From contig JBCDIQ010000050.1 in the NCBI GenBank assembly GCA_039024295.1, positions 1 to 21,017 of the forward strand: a DNA stretch of 21,017 nucleotides, read 5' to 3'. Source of the DNA: JBCDIQ01 sp039024295 (GTDB taxonomy: Bacteria; Bacteroidota; Bacteroidia; J057). The notes under the pieces were generated by a model. It was given only the letters and a program-made list of their open reading frames with translations, was not told the origin of the DNA and ran no database searches. The position numbers were made by a program, and so were the translations under genes. Below, piece after piece: positions 15,035 to 21,017 of the stretch. Each line of letters begins with the position of its first letter. Positions within the stretch are counted from its first letter, which is position 1.

Positions 15035-15128
15035 CAGTTTTCGGTGATCAGTGGACAGTTTTTCCCGCTTCGATCAACAGTTTCCTGGAACTTTTTACCG
15101 AGAACCGTTAACTGACAACCGAAAACTG
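15035..15128 (+). repeat. Imperfect 18-nt inverted repeat in tube-chaperone spacer
   Basis: CAGTTTTCGGTGATCAGT (15035-15052) is the near reverse complement of ACTGACAACCGAAAACTG (15111-15128), with 16 of 18 positions matching across a 58-nt loop. In RNA this would give a long stem between the tube and chaperone cistrons. Possible roles are mRNA processing, stability, or remains of a mobile palindrome. Confidence 0.6.
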
Positions 15129-15149
15129 AAAATCTGAAACCTAACACCT
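15056..15149 (+). repeat. Intergenic repeat element, copy 2
   Basis: This is the second copy of the element found after the sheath gene. Shared blocks are CAGTTTTTCCCGCTTCG, TCAACAGTTT, TTTTTACCGAG-AACCGT-AACTG, ACCGAAAAC and AACCTAA. Copy 2 lacks 15 nt present in copy 1. It fills most of the 155-nt spacer between tube and chaperone. Confidence 0.6.
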
Positions 15150-15176
15150 AAAGGCTAATCCCTAACACCTATTTTC

Positions 15177-15512
15177 ATGCATCCCCTTACTGCAGATGAC
15201 CTTCTTTCCGGTGCTGCTGCCACCTATGAGGTGGTGGTTCCCCCAGAGGTATTAAAACCTGGGCAAGAAGCCGGAGGGAATGGCCAAGGATACACCGTTA
15301 CCCTCCGCCCGATCACCATTGGGAGTTTTCAGCTTATCACCAAGGCTGCTCGCCAGGACCCTGGCCTGATGCCGTTGCTGATGATCAAGGAATCCCTAGT
15401 GAATCCCGAGATGAGCCTTGCGCAGGTCCGAAAGATGCACATGGGATTAGTGGAATTCCTTATTCAGCATATACGTCGAATCAGCGGCCTCTCTGAAAAA
15501 AAAAGCCTTTAA
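15177..15512 (+). CDS. Tail assembly chaperone, short (G-like) product
   Basis: The 111-residue product follows the tube gene, where contractile and siphophage tails carry their assembly chaperone. Family-like features are the strand YTVTLRPITIGSFQLITKAAR, a helix containing LMPLLMIKESLVNPEMSLAQV, and a C-terminal helix LVEFLIQHIRRISGL. Such chaperones coat and fold the tape measure during tail assembly and are absent from the finished particle. The frame ends just after a run of nine A, and a second frame continues without a break. The short form is therefore probably the majority product of a two-product gene, as in lambda G/GT and P2 E/E+E'. Mature short form: residues 1-111 ending EKKSL. 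Confidence 0.75.
   Translation: MHPLTADDLLSGAAATYEVVVPPEVLKPGQEAGGNGQGYTVTLRPITIGSFQLITKAARQDPGLMPLLMIKESLVNPEMSLAQVRKMHMGLVEFLIQHIRRISGLSEKKSL
15496..15504 (+). promoter_or_regulatory. A9 slippery run, -1 frameshift site
   Basis: Nine A follow the G of a Glu codon. Zero-frame codons read GAA AAA AAA AGC CTT TAA; after a -1 slip on the AAA AAA pair they read AAA AAA AAG CCT TTA AGT and continue to 15653. The site is A AAA AAA, a strong -1 slippery heptamer, immediately before the stop. A possible stimulatory stem pairs GAGCTG (15515-15520) with CAGCTT (15544-15549), starting 10 nt downstream. Transcriptional slippage adding one A would have the same result. Confidence 0.75.
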
Positions 15513-15655
15513 GTGAGCTGCCTGCAAGCCCCGTAGTGAAAGCCAGCTTCGAATTGGCAAAAGCCTTTGGCTGGACTCCTGAACAAGTTCAACGCCTGAC
15601 AATGGCCCAAATCTCATTATACCTGGAAATGCTCCACCAAGATGAATCCTCCTGA
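15497..15655 (+). CDS. Tail assembly chaperone, frameshift extension (GT-like)
   Basis: This frame has no ATG start of its own near the join, so it is best read as a -1 frameshift extension of the chaperone. The fused product would be about 159 residues: 109 from the zero frame plus 50 from this one. The added part includes ASFELAKAFGWTPEQVQRLT followed by MAQISLYLEML. That is a compact helical module with an 'FGW-T-x-E-x-hhxL' pattern typical of T-type tail chaperone extensions. Its stop TGA at 15653-15655 overlaps the start of the next gene (ATG at 15642) by 14 nt, so frameshifting would also couple translation of the next gene. If there were a sequencing error in the A run, the two frames would be one gene. 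Confidence 0.7.
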   Translation, partial: KKKPLSELPASPVVKASFELAKAFGWTPEQVQRLTMAQISLYLEMLHQDESS

Positions 15656-16739
15656 ACCCTCATATCGCGACCAATTAACCGCTCTGGGAATTTCCCTTGT
15701 GGCTGAATCAGGAATTTATGGATTTTCTGGTGCAGATGTTCTGTTGGCAGATGCTGATGTATCTTTAGAGGAGGTCAGTGGGCTATTGAGTGAGTTGGAA
15801 AACTGGGAAGAGGAGGTGTTTGGGAAATTCGATTTATTGATAGCGCAATTGACGGCTGGGGTCCCTGGGGGCATAGAACCTTCGACAACGGACGGCCCCT
15901 CATCAGAAGGAGAAATAGCCTCACCTCAGAAAAGTAGTTTCCCTCAAACCACTTTCCATTCTGAAAAAAAGGAGGGATTTACAGGAGATAATCATCCGAG
16001 TTCAGTCATAAAAAGAGTTCGCCAAGAGTGGGGAATTACTGAAGGTTATTTGAATACTAGAAGAAAGCAAACAGAAAAGCAGGAGGGAGAGACCATATTG
16101 AAAGCCAATTCATTTGTTAAGCCCCAAGATTCTTCCTCATTCGATTCCTATCCTTCTGATGAAAAGCTTGAGAAGGCACCAATTCCTGCTCCTTCCTTTG
16201 CTGCGAAAACGCTAGCATTTGAAAATGAGAAAGTTGACCTTTCAGAAAAAACAGACTCGCAGGGCATCGAAAAAAGGTTGCCAGAATCCCTCAATTCTGA
16301 AAAGGAGTTGTTCCCGGACATCCAAATTGGAGCCAGTCTAACCGGCAATCCAACGACTTTCCAGCAAGTAAAAGGTCTGCAAGCATTTGCAGATTTTATT
16401 TCAGAGCAGACCTCGTCTCAAAAAACCTCGACAGGGTTCCAAACCCTGTCGAGGTTAGAAACCGAAACCCTGTCAAGGTTGGGTGAAAAGGATTTGTCAG
16501 ATAAACAAACCTTGACAGGGTTCCAACCCCCGCCAAGGTTAGAATCCGAACCCCTATCAAGGTTAGAACAGCAGGCACTTCCCAGCATTCAGCCTGACGA
16601 TTCTAAGCATACATTCCTGACCTCGGAGAACTCCCAATCTTCATCTTCTTTACCAGATCCGGAATTAGACCTCGATGAAGTATGGGACGAATTCACCAAA
16701 CGGATAGAAGCCGAATACCGCCGTTTCTACGGCAGCTAA
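15642..16739 (+). CDS. Tail-cluster protein with disordered repeat-bearing linker
   Basis: The 365-residue protein has two ordered ends and a low-complexity middle. The N terminus (about 1-70) is helical, with RDQLTALGISLVAESGIYGF and a VSGLLSELENWEEEVFGKFD helix. The middle (about 75-335) is Ser/Glu/Lys/Pro-rich with no apparent fold. The last 25 residues (LDEVWDEFTKRIEAEYRRFY plus GS) form a charged helix. Within the linker the phrase T-x-T-G-F-Q-x3-R-L-E-x-E-x-L-S-R-L occurs twice (about residues 262-281 and 290-309), encoded by palindromic DNA. The position is that of a tape measure in P2/Mu-like order, but the composition is not typical of one. I do not recognise the family; a flexible tether or baseplate/chaperone accessory is possible. 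Confidence 0.65.
   Translation: MNPPEPSYRDQLTALGISLVAESGIYGFSGADVLLADADVSLEEVSGLLSELENWEEEVFGKFDLLIAQLTAGVPGGIEPSTTDGPSSEGEIASPQKSSFPQTTFHSEKKEGFTGDNHPSSVIKRVRQEWGITEGYLNTRRKQTEKQEGETILKANSFVKPQDSSSFDSYPSDEKLEKAPIPAPSFAAKTLAFENEKVDLSEKTDSQGIEKRLPESLNSEKELFPDIQIGASLTGNPTTFQQVKGLQAFADFISEQTSSQKTSTGFQTLSRLETETLSRLGEKDLSDKQTLTGFQPPPRLESEPLSRLEQQALPSIQPDDSKHTFLTSENSQSSSSLPDPELDLDEVWDEFTKRIEAEYRRFYGS
16424..16480 (+). repeat. In-frame palindromic repeat unit 1
   Basis: AACCTCGACAGGGTT (16424-16438) and AACCCTGTCGAGGTT (16442-16456) form a perfect 15-bp inverted repeat with a 3-nt loop CCA. After AGAAACCGA, a third arm, AACCCTGTCAAGGTT (16466-16480), follows. The unit is read through without a stop inside the 365-residue gene. 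Confidence 0.85.
16508..16564 (+). repeat. In-frame palindromic repeat unit 2
   Basis: This second copy starts exactly 84 bp (28 codons) after unit 1, in the same reading frame: AACCTTGACAGGGTT (16508-16522), loop CCA, then a degenerate arm ending CCAAGGTT (to 16540), and after AGAATCCGA a third arm ending ATCAAGGTT (to 16564). The arm order matches unit 1, with several substitutions. Confidence 0.8.
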
Positions 16740-16777
16740 CAAGCTACTATTTAACTCCCAATACCTAATACCTAAAG

Positions 16778-17350
16778 ATGCCCATAGAACTCGCCGGAAT
16801 ATCACTCAATCGAATTTACCGACTTCAAACCCAGGAATCGGCAGACTTTGTTGCCCATCGGGTGCCGGGCCTGGAAGGCAACCTTACCCAGGACATGGGC
16901 AGGGCTTCGGTAAAGATTGAGGTAGCAGGGATCTTCTATGGAGAAGAGGCGGAGACAGATATGGAGGCCCTTCGGGATGTCTATAAGGCACGTGAACCGG
17001 TTGACTTCTTGGCAGATATCGTAGGGCAGGCTTACTTCTCGCGGGTAATTCTTGAAGGATTTGAGGTAGACCAACAGGCCAATGAACCCGGGCAGTTTTC
17101 CTATCGGTTGCTATTGGCAGAATATGTGCCTCCGCCCGTTCCGGCAACGCCCGGTTTGGAAGAAGTAGACGCAGCAATTTTAGACGAAGCCCAAAATTTC
17201 ATGGACATAGCAGATTTACCCGCGACACTTGCCCTTCCCGAATTTTCCGATCCTACTGAACCCTTGAGTGGTATCCTGGACGGAGCTGAAGGTACTCTTT
17301 CAGGTCTTGATGGGGTCTCGGGAAGTCTGCTTGATTTATTTGGTACTTAG
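16778..17350 (+). CDS. Baseplate / DNA-circularisation N-domain-like protein (Mu gpN type)
   Basis: The 190-residue product has an N-terminal domain (about 1-113) resembling the DNA_circ_N family found in Mu gpN and other tail/baseplate hub-ring proteins. The features are an opening strand IELAGISLNRIYRLQTQES, then HRVPGLEGNLTQDMGR, a VKIEVAGIFYGEEAETDMEAL segment where a submodule is set off by residues after the strand, and a closing strand QFSYRLLLAEYVPP. The family name is historical; the Mu protein is a baseplate component. The C-terminal 75 residues are acidic, Leu/Gly-rich and probably helical or disordered. Its place after the chaperone/linker genes agrees with Mu-like gene order. Family assignment comes from recalled pattern only. 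Confidence 0.65.
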   Translation: MPIELAGISLNRIYRLQTQESADFVAHRVPGLEGNLTQDMGRASVKIEVAGIFYGEEAETDMEALRDVYKAREPVDFLADIVGQAYFSRVILEGFEVDQQANEPGQFSYRLLLAEYVPPPVPATPGLEEVDAAILDEAQNFMDIADLPATLALPEFSDPTEPLSGILDGAEGTLSGLDGVSGSLLDLFGT

Positions 17351-17364
17351 TCCCTGCACCCAAG

Positions 17365-17391
17365 CTTGACAGGGTTCTAAAACCTGTCAAG
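17365..17391 (+). repeat. Intergenic copy of the palindromic repeat
   Basis: CTTGACAGG (17365-17373) and CCTGTCAAG (17383-17391) form a perfect 9-bp stem around a 9-nt loop, followed by GTTATAACCCGAAAACCTAA. The arms match those of the in-frame units in the 365-residue gene about 900 bp upstream. No T tract follows, so it does not look like a terminator. Confidence 0.8.
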
Positions 17392-17440
17392 GTTATAACC
17401 CGAAAACCTAACCCCCATCACCTAAAACCTAACTCCCCCA

Positions 17441-20400
17441 ATGCCCACCATTTTTGAACAAATCGATACTTCACTCGCCGGAATTGATCTGGATGTGTCT
17501 GTATCTGTCCAGGTGGATGGGGTAAATGCCATTGATGGGAACCTGATCGCATTGATCCAAAACCCTCCAACTGAGCTGGATGATTTATTGGCCGTGCTGG
17601 GGCAACTGAATTTGCCTGACACCAACCAGCTGGGCGACTTGGGCAACGTAATAAACGCACTCAAGGACCTGGTGCCAGAAGACCTCGAAGGCTTGGCCGG
17701 CTCTCTGGAAACTGGACTTGACGGGCTAATCGAATCAATTGGGGGAGACATCTTTGCCAAGATAGAGCAGGCCATGGAAGCCTACCGATGCCTGGATGAA
17801 CTGATTGGGCTAATAACAGGGACAGTTACCCCTACGTCCAGGTCAGCAAGTAGATCGGCAAACCGTGCATTAGGAAATTTGGGAGATTACAGTGGAGGCC
17901 TGGCATTTATTAGCCAGCAATTGACCCAGTATTTCCCGTCTCCCATGACCGTGGAAAGTCTATTGGAAGCCCTTCATTCTTCTTTGGCTGGTTTTCCTAG
18001 AGAGTTAATTCCAACCAGGTATGTGCCATTCCTGGACGAACTCCGCCAGACCCTGGATACCATCATGAGCTGGCGTAGCTTGTCCTCCAGTCAAATTGGC
18101 TCTCAGGTAGAAACCACCCTTTCGCAAGTCGCTTCCTACCTCAACCAAGCCCTTGACCCTGCTGTCTTGCCATACGAAGCTCAGCTCCAACAGCTTCAAA
18201 CAGATTTAAGTCTTATAAGTTTACAAGCTGATATACAGCAGTTTGTTGCTGAGTTACAAAACCTAGATGCGGCCATTAATGGAGCGGATCTACCCGGTAT
18301 AGATGCCGCTATATTGGCCCTGAATTCTTTGCTTCCCAGCTTGCAAAACAGGCTCCAGTCGATCAATTCAACAGTATTTGACGGACAACAGACAGCATTT
18401 GATCAGCAATTACACAGCTTGTCCTTTGAGCTAGAAGGCCAGATGCTCAGGGTTTTTTCTGAACTAAATCCTCCACAGGATAGTGCCTTGTTGGGAGAAC
18501 TGATTGGGAAAGCGGGAGATGCCCTACATCCAGAACAGGTAGACCGATACCAGGAAGGATTGAATACCTTTTTCTCTTGGTTCAAAGGTGTACTTGAACA
18601 AATTGATCTGTCTTCCATTGAACAGCCCATTGGAGATGCTGCGACCACAGCTAGTGGGGTAGTGGACAGCCTGGATGATGCCATGTTGCAGATTTCTTCC
18701 CAGGTTTCGGTCATGTTTGATGAGGTCGATACCTTGTTAGACCAGGTAGATACCACTGCGATAACCACCGCAATAGAACAAGCCATTCAAGATTTTGAGC
18801 AGGAAGTTCAGCAGCAGATTGATAACCTCTTTGGGCCTGTTCGTTCTGCCATTCAGGATGCCTTGAACCTCATTGATGGGGCAGTAGATGACTTTGATCC
18901 GGAAGCGATTCTGGATGCCTTAAGAGAAGCAATTCAGGCACTAACCGGTGTGCTATCTGATCCTAGTATTCTCAATGCATTAGGGGAAATAAAATCTACG
19001 CTTGAAAGCGCAGTGGAAGAATTGAACCAGCTTTCCTTTACGCCAGTGAACGATGCGGTAGTTGGGCAAATCGATGAAGTAACCGCCACCTTGAATACCA
19101 TTGATCCTGATGAGCTAAGTACCGAGCTAAAATTAGCACTGTCGGCAGCATTGGCGTTGCTTCCCGGAGAAGACTTCATCAATCAGCTAAAAGATGAATT
19201 GATCCAACGCTTTGAAGATATGGTGCAGCTTGGGCCCGTAGCGTTGGTGGAACTAATCAAAGATCAACCTGCGAAACTTCGATTGGAAGTAGACAAATTT
19301 GCCCCGGTAAACTTGATTGGGGATGAGTTATCTGCCCCTTTCCAGCAGCTACTTTCAAAATTAGAGGCTTTTGTCCCAAGTTCCTTGTTAAAGCCACTGG
19401 AGGATGAATTGACCAAGTTGAGAGGCATTGTTGCAGAGCAGGCAAACCCTGCCCAGTTTTTTGCTCCGCTGGAAGCACTTTATGATCAACTCTTGCAGGC
19501 TTTTGAAAAACTACGGCCTTCAGACCTGATTGCTCCCCTCCAGCAAAAAATCACAGACCTGATCAATCAACTGCTGGAAGCAGCCACGATCAACGATTTC
19601 ATGGACCTCATCAACAACGTGATGGGGCAGGTGCAACAAATCATCAGCTTTCCGGGAACCCTACAGACATTTTTGCAAGAAGTTTCTACTCTGCTAAACG
19701 GGTTAAGTGATCCTGCTACCCAATTGGACAGTTGGCTGAACGGAGTTCTTTCCTCTATTGACAGTTTGCCCAACTCCATCGCTTTGCAAGCACGGATGCA
19801 ACAGATTGGTAGTTCGATCGATACGTTGAGAGGCCAAGCGATAGAAACCCGAATTCTCCCCGCATTAGATGCCCTTGTTTTAGGGCTGGATACCCTCAAT
19901 CCTCAACAGCAGTTGAACGACATAATCCGATTGGTGCGCGATATGCCCTCAGCAGCTATTGTAACCTTGCCAGCTCCACAGCGAACAGCAGTGGAGACCT
20001 TCCTGGGCAGTTTCTCTCCTTTGGATGCCGCGTTTAGTGGTCCTTTGAATCGACTGAATAATTGGCTGGAAGCCCTAAGGCCTCGGCCTCAAGCCCTTCG
20101 TGATTTCCTCTCAGGTTGGGATACGAAATACCTGTCTGCTAACAGTCCTTTGTTTTTATGCTTGCCAGCAAGCCTGGATCTTTCTGGACTCCAGGCCATG
20201 CTGAGAGCGACCATTGAGCAAGATTTGCGGACCCCTATTTTGGCTTTGCTGGAGCTTCTCGAGCCGCTGAAAAATCTGGTGGATACCATGTTGACGGAGT
20301 TCAGCTTTTTATTGCTGGATTTGCAAACCCAACTGTTCAACATCATTGATGGCCCCAATTCCCTAACCACCATTCAGCAGTCCATCAACGACTTGGTTGA

Positions 20401-20869
20401 TCGAATTCAGAATTTTGATTTAGGATTTCTGGTGAATGAGCTAGAGGCCATTTTTGATGGAGTTAAGCTTAAGCTGGAGGCCATAAGCCCAACTGTTTTG
20501 AAAGGCTTGGTAGATACGGCTTTCAATTCTGCATTGGACAACCTTTCGCTGACCACCCTCATTCCCACTGCTCAGATTGAAGGACTGGATGCCACATTCG
20601 AGTCCATCATTGACAAATTTCGCTTGCTCGACCCCCAAAGACTGGTGGTGGAAATTCTGCAACCTGAGTTTGAGGCTTTAATCGGACCTTATTTGGATGC
20701 ATTTGATCTGGGGCCTTGCATGGAAGACCTGTTGGCGCGGCTCAGTGCCCTAGATGAAGAATTGGATGTCGAATTGCAGCGTGCGGTAGCAGCCTTTGTG
20801 GCCATGTTGGCAGCAGTACCCACCATTGATATACTCTCGATTGATATAAACATTGATATTGGATTTTAA
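17441..20869 (+). CDS. Giant helical tail-cluster protein, tape-measure candidate
   Basis: The 1142-residue product is almost entirely amphipathic helix, rich in Leu, Gln, Asp, Ile and Ala, with no signal peptide, no obvious transmembrane segment and only a few Cys. Repeated helical phrases recur, for example FAPVNLIGDELSAPFQQLLS, FVPSSLLKPLEDELTKL and LRPSDLIAPLQQKITDLINQ, an 'hxPxxLhxPLxxxhxxL' pattern. It is the only protein of tape-measure size in the window; at about 0.15 nm per residue in an extended helix it would set a tail near 170 nm. Against this, it follows the gpN-like gene instead of the chaperone, and lacks the hydrophobic segments many tape measures have. A structural scaffold or effector-carrier role is also possible. 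Confidence 0.6.
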   Translation: MPTIFEQIDTSLAGIDLDVSVSVQVDGVNAIDGNLIALIQNPPTELDDLLAVLGQLNLPDTNQLGDLGNVINALKDLVPEDLEGLAGSLETGLDGLIESIGGDIFAKIEQAMEAYRCLDELIGLITGTVTPTSRSASRSANRALGNLGDYSGGLAFISQQLTQYFPSPMTVESLLEALHSSLAGFPRELIPTRYVPFLDELRQTLDTIMSWRSLSSSQIGSQVETTLSQVASYLNQALDPAVLPYEAQLQQLQTDLSLISLQADIQQFVAELQNLDAAINGADLPGIDAAILALNSLLPSLQNRLQSINSTVFDGQQTAFDQQLHSLSFELEGQMLRVFSELNPPQDSALLGELIGKAGDALHPEQVDRYQEGLNTFFSWFKGVLEQIDLSSIEQPIGDAATTASGVVDSLDDAMLQISSQVSVMFDEVDTLLDQVDTTAITTAIEQAIQDFEQEVQQQIDNLFGPVRSAIQDALNLIDGAVDDFDPEAILDALREAIQALTGVLSDPSILNALGEIKSTLESAVEELNQLSFTPVNDAVVGQIDEVTATLNTIDPDELSTELKLALSAALALLPGEDFINQLKDELIQRFEDMVQLGPVALVELIKDQPAKLRLEVDKFAPVNLIGDELSAPFQQLLSKLEAFVPSSLLKPLEDELTKLRGIVAEQANPAQFFAPLEALYDQLLQAFEKLRPSDLIAPLQQKITDLINQLLEAATINDFMDLINNVMGQVQQIISFPGTLQTFLQEVSTLLNGLSDPATQLDSWLNGVLSSIDSLPNSIALQARMQQIGSSIDTLRGQAIETRILPALDALVLGLDTLNPQQQLNDIIRLVRDMPSAAIVTLPAPQRTAVETFLGSFSPLDAAFSGPLNRLNNWLEALRPRPQALRDFLSGWDTKYLSANSPLFLCLPASLDLSGLQAMLRATIEQDLRTPILALLELLEPLKNLVDTMLTEFSFLLLDLQTQLFNIIDGPNSLTTIQQSINDLVDRIQNFDLGFLVNELEAIFDGVKLKLEAISPTVLKGLVDTAFNSALDNLSLTTLIPTAQIEGLDATFESIIDKFRLLDPQRLVVEILQPEFEALIGPYLDAFDLGPCMEDLLARLSALDEELDVELQRAVAAFVAMLAAVPTIDILSIDINIDIGF

Positions 20870-20883
20870 CTGACTTCCAGATT

Positions 20884-21017
20884 ATGTCGCTTGGAAAAAT
20901 TCTCATACGACCACAGCAATTCCAGGGAATAGGTTTTCCCCGGTCTGATGATTTGGAAGCAAGTCTGGAATTGATCATTCGCCTTGCACAGGAAGCGGTT
21001 GTCAACGAAAAGCTTCA
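20884..21017 (+). CDS. Partial gene at window end, tail cluster, unknown function
   Basis: An ATG at 20884, 14 nt after the stop of the giant helical gene, opens a frame that runs off the window with 44 complete codons. The visible residues begin MSLGKILIRPQQFQGIGFPR and continue with a Leu/Glu/Ala-rich helix. The short spacing and shared strand suggest the same operon. Too little is visible to assign a family. Confidence 0.55.
   Translation, partial: MSLGKILIRPQQFQGIGFPRSDDLEASLELIIRLAQEAVVNEKL

Noticed and set aside
14470..15147. A 225-codon open frame on the minus strand opposite the tube gene and its spacers
   Set aside because: It is antisense to a well-supported tail gene, has low-complexity content and crosses two repeat-filled spacers; no family-like motif is seen.
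16424..17391. Regularly placed palindromes considered as a CRISPR array
   Set aside because: There are too few units, the spacing is unequal, the coding frame is preserved through them, and there are no spacer sequences or cas genes.
18403..19899. Several 80-130 codon minus-strand frames inside the giant helical gene, rich in Ser
   Set aside because: Ser-rich antisense frames are the usual shadow of Leu/Gln/Asp-rich helical coding sequence; none shows a start context or domain.
12695..21017. Assignment as a type VI secretion system or classical Afp/PVC-type extracellular injection system
   Set aside because: No TssB/TssC, Hcp, TssJLM or ClpV is visible, and there is only one sheath and one tube gene with a frameshifting chaperone; the layout fits a Mu/P2-like tail better. 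Downstream genes could still change this view.

Overview
The window comes from a member of the Bacteroidota, most likely a gliding Cytophagia/Saprospiria-type organism. The evidence is a GldB-type gliding lipoprotein, a FecR / STN-domain TonB receptor / DUF4249 lipoprotein set, several short-lipobox lipoproteins, a signal-peptide + TPR histidine kinase, Bacteroidota-like promoter matches (TTG...TAnnTTTG) and almost no Shine-Dalgarno sequences. Genus cannot be fixed from the sequence alone.

Region 1 (1-4090) is ordinary chromosomal housekeeping or accessory content: a secreted NTF2-like protein, an aldo/keto reductase facing it across a hairpin terminator, a small lipoprotein, an MPPED-like metallophosphoesterase whose usual catalytic His is Thr, and a GldB-like lipoprotein. 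Region 2 (4297-9658) is a plus-strand envelope/uptake block: a small outer-membrane beta-barrel, a FecR-type anti-sigma/transducer with no ECF sigma gene beside it, a TonB-dependent receptor with the STN domain expected of FecR-controlled receptors, and a DUF4249 lipoprotein that starts with TTG overlapping the receptor stop. Region 3 (9663-12327, minus strand) is a two-component pair: a TPR sensor kinase and a NarL/LuxR-type response regulator with overlapping ends.

Region 4 (12695 to the window end, plus strand) is a contractile phage-tail-like cluster, divergent from the kinase: tail sheath, tail tube, a tail-assembly chaperone with a -1 frameshift extension, a 365-residue low-complexity linker protein, a Mu gpN / DNA-circularisation-like baseplate protein, and a 1142-residue helical protein (tape-measure candidate). 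A further gene runs off the end. No capsid, portal, terminase, integrase or lysis gene precedes the sheath. The tail genes are separated by 40-155 bp leaders filled with repeat sequence. Together this favours a resident tail-like particle (tailocin or contractile injection system of Mu/P2-type layout) over an active prophage, though the downstream half lies outside the window.

The most noteworthy observations are: (1) an A9 slippery run in the chaperone gene, giving a G/GT-style two-product tail chaperone; (2) palindromic repeats (arms of about 15 bp, AACCTTGACAGGGTT type) captured in frame twice inside the 365-residue protein, with a related copy in a nearby intergenic spacer; (3) a duplicated roughly 95-bp intergenic element in two consecutive tail spacers, one with an 18-nt inverted repeat; (4) G-poor CCTAA-rich leaders in front of most tail genes; and (5) a sensor kinase/regulator pair sharing the divergent control region with the sheath gene.
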